From: Spirochaetales bacterium | GTDB taxonomy: Bacteria; Spirochaetota; Spirochaetia; Sphaerochaetales; Sphaerochaetaceae | Direction of reading: 5' to 3' | Assembly: GCA_022784805.1 (NCBI GenBank) | Contig: JALFYG010000174.1 | Coordinates: 1 to 15,687 of the forward strand | DNA: 15,687 nt | In this document: positions 15,015 through 15,687 of the stretch, piece by piece | Layout of the letters: every line of letters begins with the position of its first letter | Numbering within the stretch: position 1 is the first letter of the stretch | The notes under the pieces: generated by a model | Told to the model about the DNA's origin: nothing | Seen by the model: the letters and a program-made list of their open reading frames with translations, nothing else | Database searches by the model: none | Program-made: the position numbers and the translations under genes

Positions 15015-15687
15015 CTCCCCATCTATCCATGCTCCTCTCACTCTCGCTGAATATAGCCAGACAGTCCTCAGATACCCAAATGTAAAGATTTGGGCAGGCG
15101 GCACCAATATCATGACCCGTCCGAAGGCTTATCCATCAAGAAACACAGATTCTGAGATTGTTTATTTAAACGGAATAGAGGAACTGAAGAAGATAACAAG
15201 AAACGACAGAATGATTGAAATCGGAGCTACCGTCACTCTCGACAGTATCCTCAAAAACCATCGTAACTATATCCCGGAAGTGTTGAGGGATAACATCCTT
15301 GCCATAGGTAGCCCTCTCATTACAGGGCGCGCTACTTTTGGAGGCGCAATAGCCGCCACAAATCCTATGACCACCCTTCCTGGCACCCTGATCACCTTGG
15401 GCGCCAATGCAGAAGTAAGAAGCGTCAGGAAGAAGACTGTGAAATCAAGGTGGATTCCCATCTCTTTGATGCTCAATGAATCAAAGGATGGTATGGTAAC
15501 TCTCCCTCCAAGAAGCCTTATCACCAGGGTGAGGGTATCTCTTCTTCCTTCCGATTATTCATACTTCAAAGAAGAAGGCTCTTATATCGACGACCCAGAT
15601 AATGCTGTGGCGGTGGCTTTCATAGCCAGAGAGGGCCAGATGGATACTCTCATCAACCCTCACTTCGCCATCACTTTCCCTACCAAG
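14998..15687 (+). CDS. Xanthine dehydrogenase-family FAD-binding subunit (3' end outside window)
   Basis: The frame is open from the ATG at 14998, preceded by AAGGAGG, to the window edge: 230 residues of a subunit that is usually 280-300 long. It has the two FAD-binding loops of the family: AGGTN (33-37, usually AGGTD) and ITGRATFGGAIAA (108-120, the counterpart of xNxGTxGGNLA), followed by TTLPGTLITLGA, which matches the D-T-x-P-x-L-x-A-L-x-A segment. It would take electrons from the iron-sulfur subunit and pass them to NAD+ or another acceptor. It overlaps the iron-sulfur gene by 17 bp in another frame. The order large, iron-sulfur, FAD is one of several known for these enzymes. Confidence 0.9.
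   Translation, partial: MYEGLNSPSIHAPLTLAEYSQTVLRYPNVKIWAGGTNIMTRPKAYPSRNTDSEIVYLNGIEELKKITRNDRMIEIGATVTLDSILKNHRNYIPEVLRDNILAIGSPLITGRATFGGAIAATNPMTTLPGTLITLGANAEVRSVRKKTVKSRWIPISLMLNESKDGMVTLPPRSLITRVRVSLLPSDYSYFKEEGSYIDDPDNAVAVAFIAREGQMDTLINPHFAITFPTK

Overview
The window looks like a chromosomal segment from a fermentative, probably host-associated bacterium, most likely a spirochaete (Treponema/Sphaerochaeta-like). This assignment is inferred from the long phosphofructokinase type, the general gene style and the moderate GC of the core genes. No rRNA or other phylogenetic marker is present to prove it.

Layout. (1) Bases 1-171 are the right end of an IS200/IS605-family element: the last codons of a TnpB-like protein, a terminal hairpin and the conserved right tip. 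The rest of the element lies outside the window. (2) Bases about 152-4877 form a tightly packed minus-strand operon, read right to left: PLP aminotransferase, a ModE-like winged-helix regulator without a sensor domain, a long-form 6-phosphofructokinase, a 356-residue protein distantly like pRiA4b ORF-3, and a multi-pass membrane protein. The IS tip supplies the last residues and stop codon of the membrane protein. (3) ligA (NAD-dependent DNA ligase) lies just upstream on the same strand. (4) A lone, AT-rich plus-strand gene for a 1165-residue STAND-type P-loop NTPase (7209-10706) has its own terminator and looks horizontally acquired. It ends in an acidic tail encoded by 15-bp tandem repeats. 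(5) A 244-bp gene-free stretch holds two copies of a 16-bp direct repeat and a strong hairpin. (6) A purine module follows: a minus-strand NCS2 xanthine/uracil permease interrupted by one in-frame TGA, and divergently a three-gene xanthine dehydrogenase-type operon (molybdopterin-type subunit, 2x[2Fe-2S] subunit, FAD subunit) that runs off the right edge.

How the parts fit. The permease would import xanthine or a related purine and the three-subunit hydroxylase would oxidise it. The large subunit, however, lacks several usual cofactor-binding motifs, and the permease is broken or sits at a sequencing error, so the module may be diverged or decaying. The small ModE-like regulator hints at molybdenum-linked control but sits in a different operon. 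The STAND gene is the best candidate for an undescribed system: a complete nucleotide-binding switch and a long helical sensor-like region, with no recognisable effector domain in the protein or beside it. The IS right end is also notable because any TnpB-associated RNA made from it would carry a guide copied from the 3' end of the membrane-protein gene.
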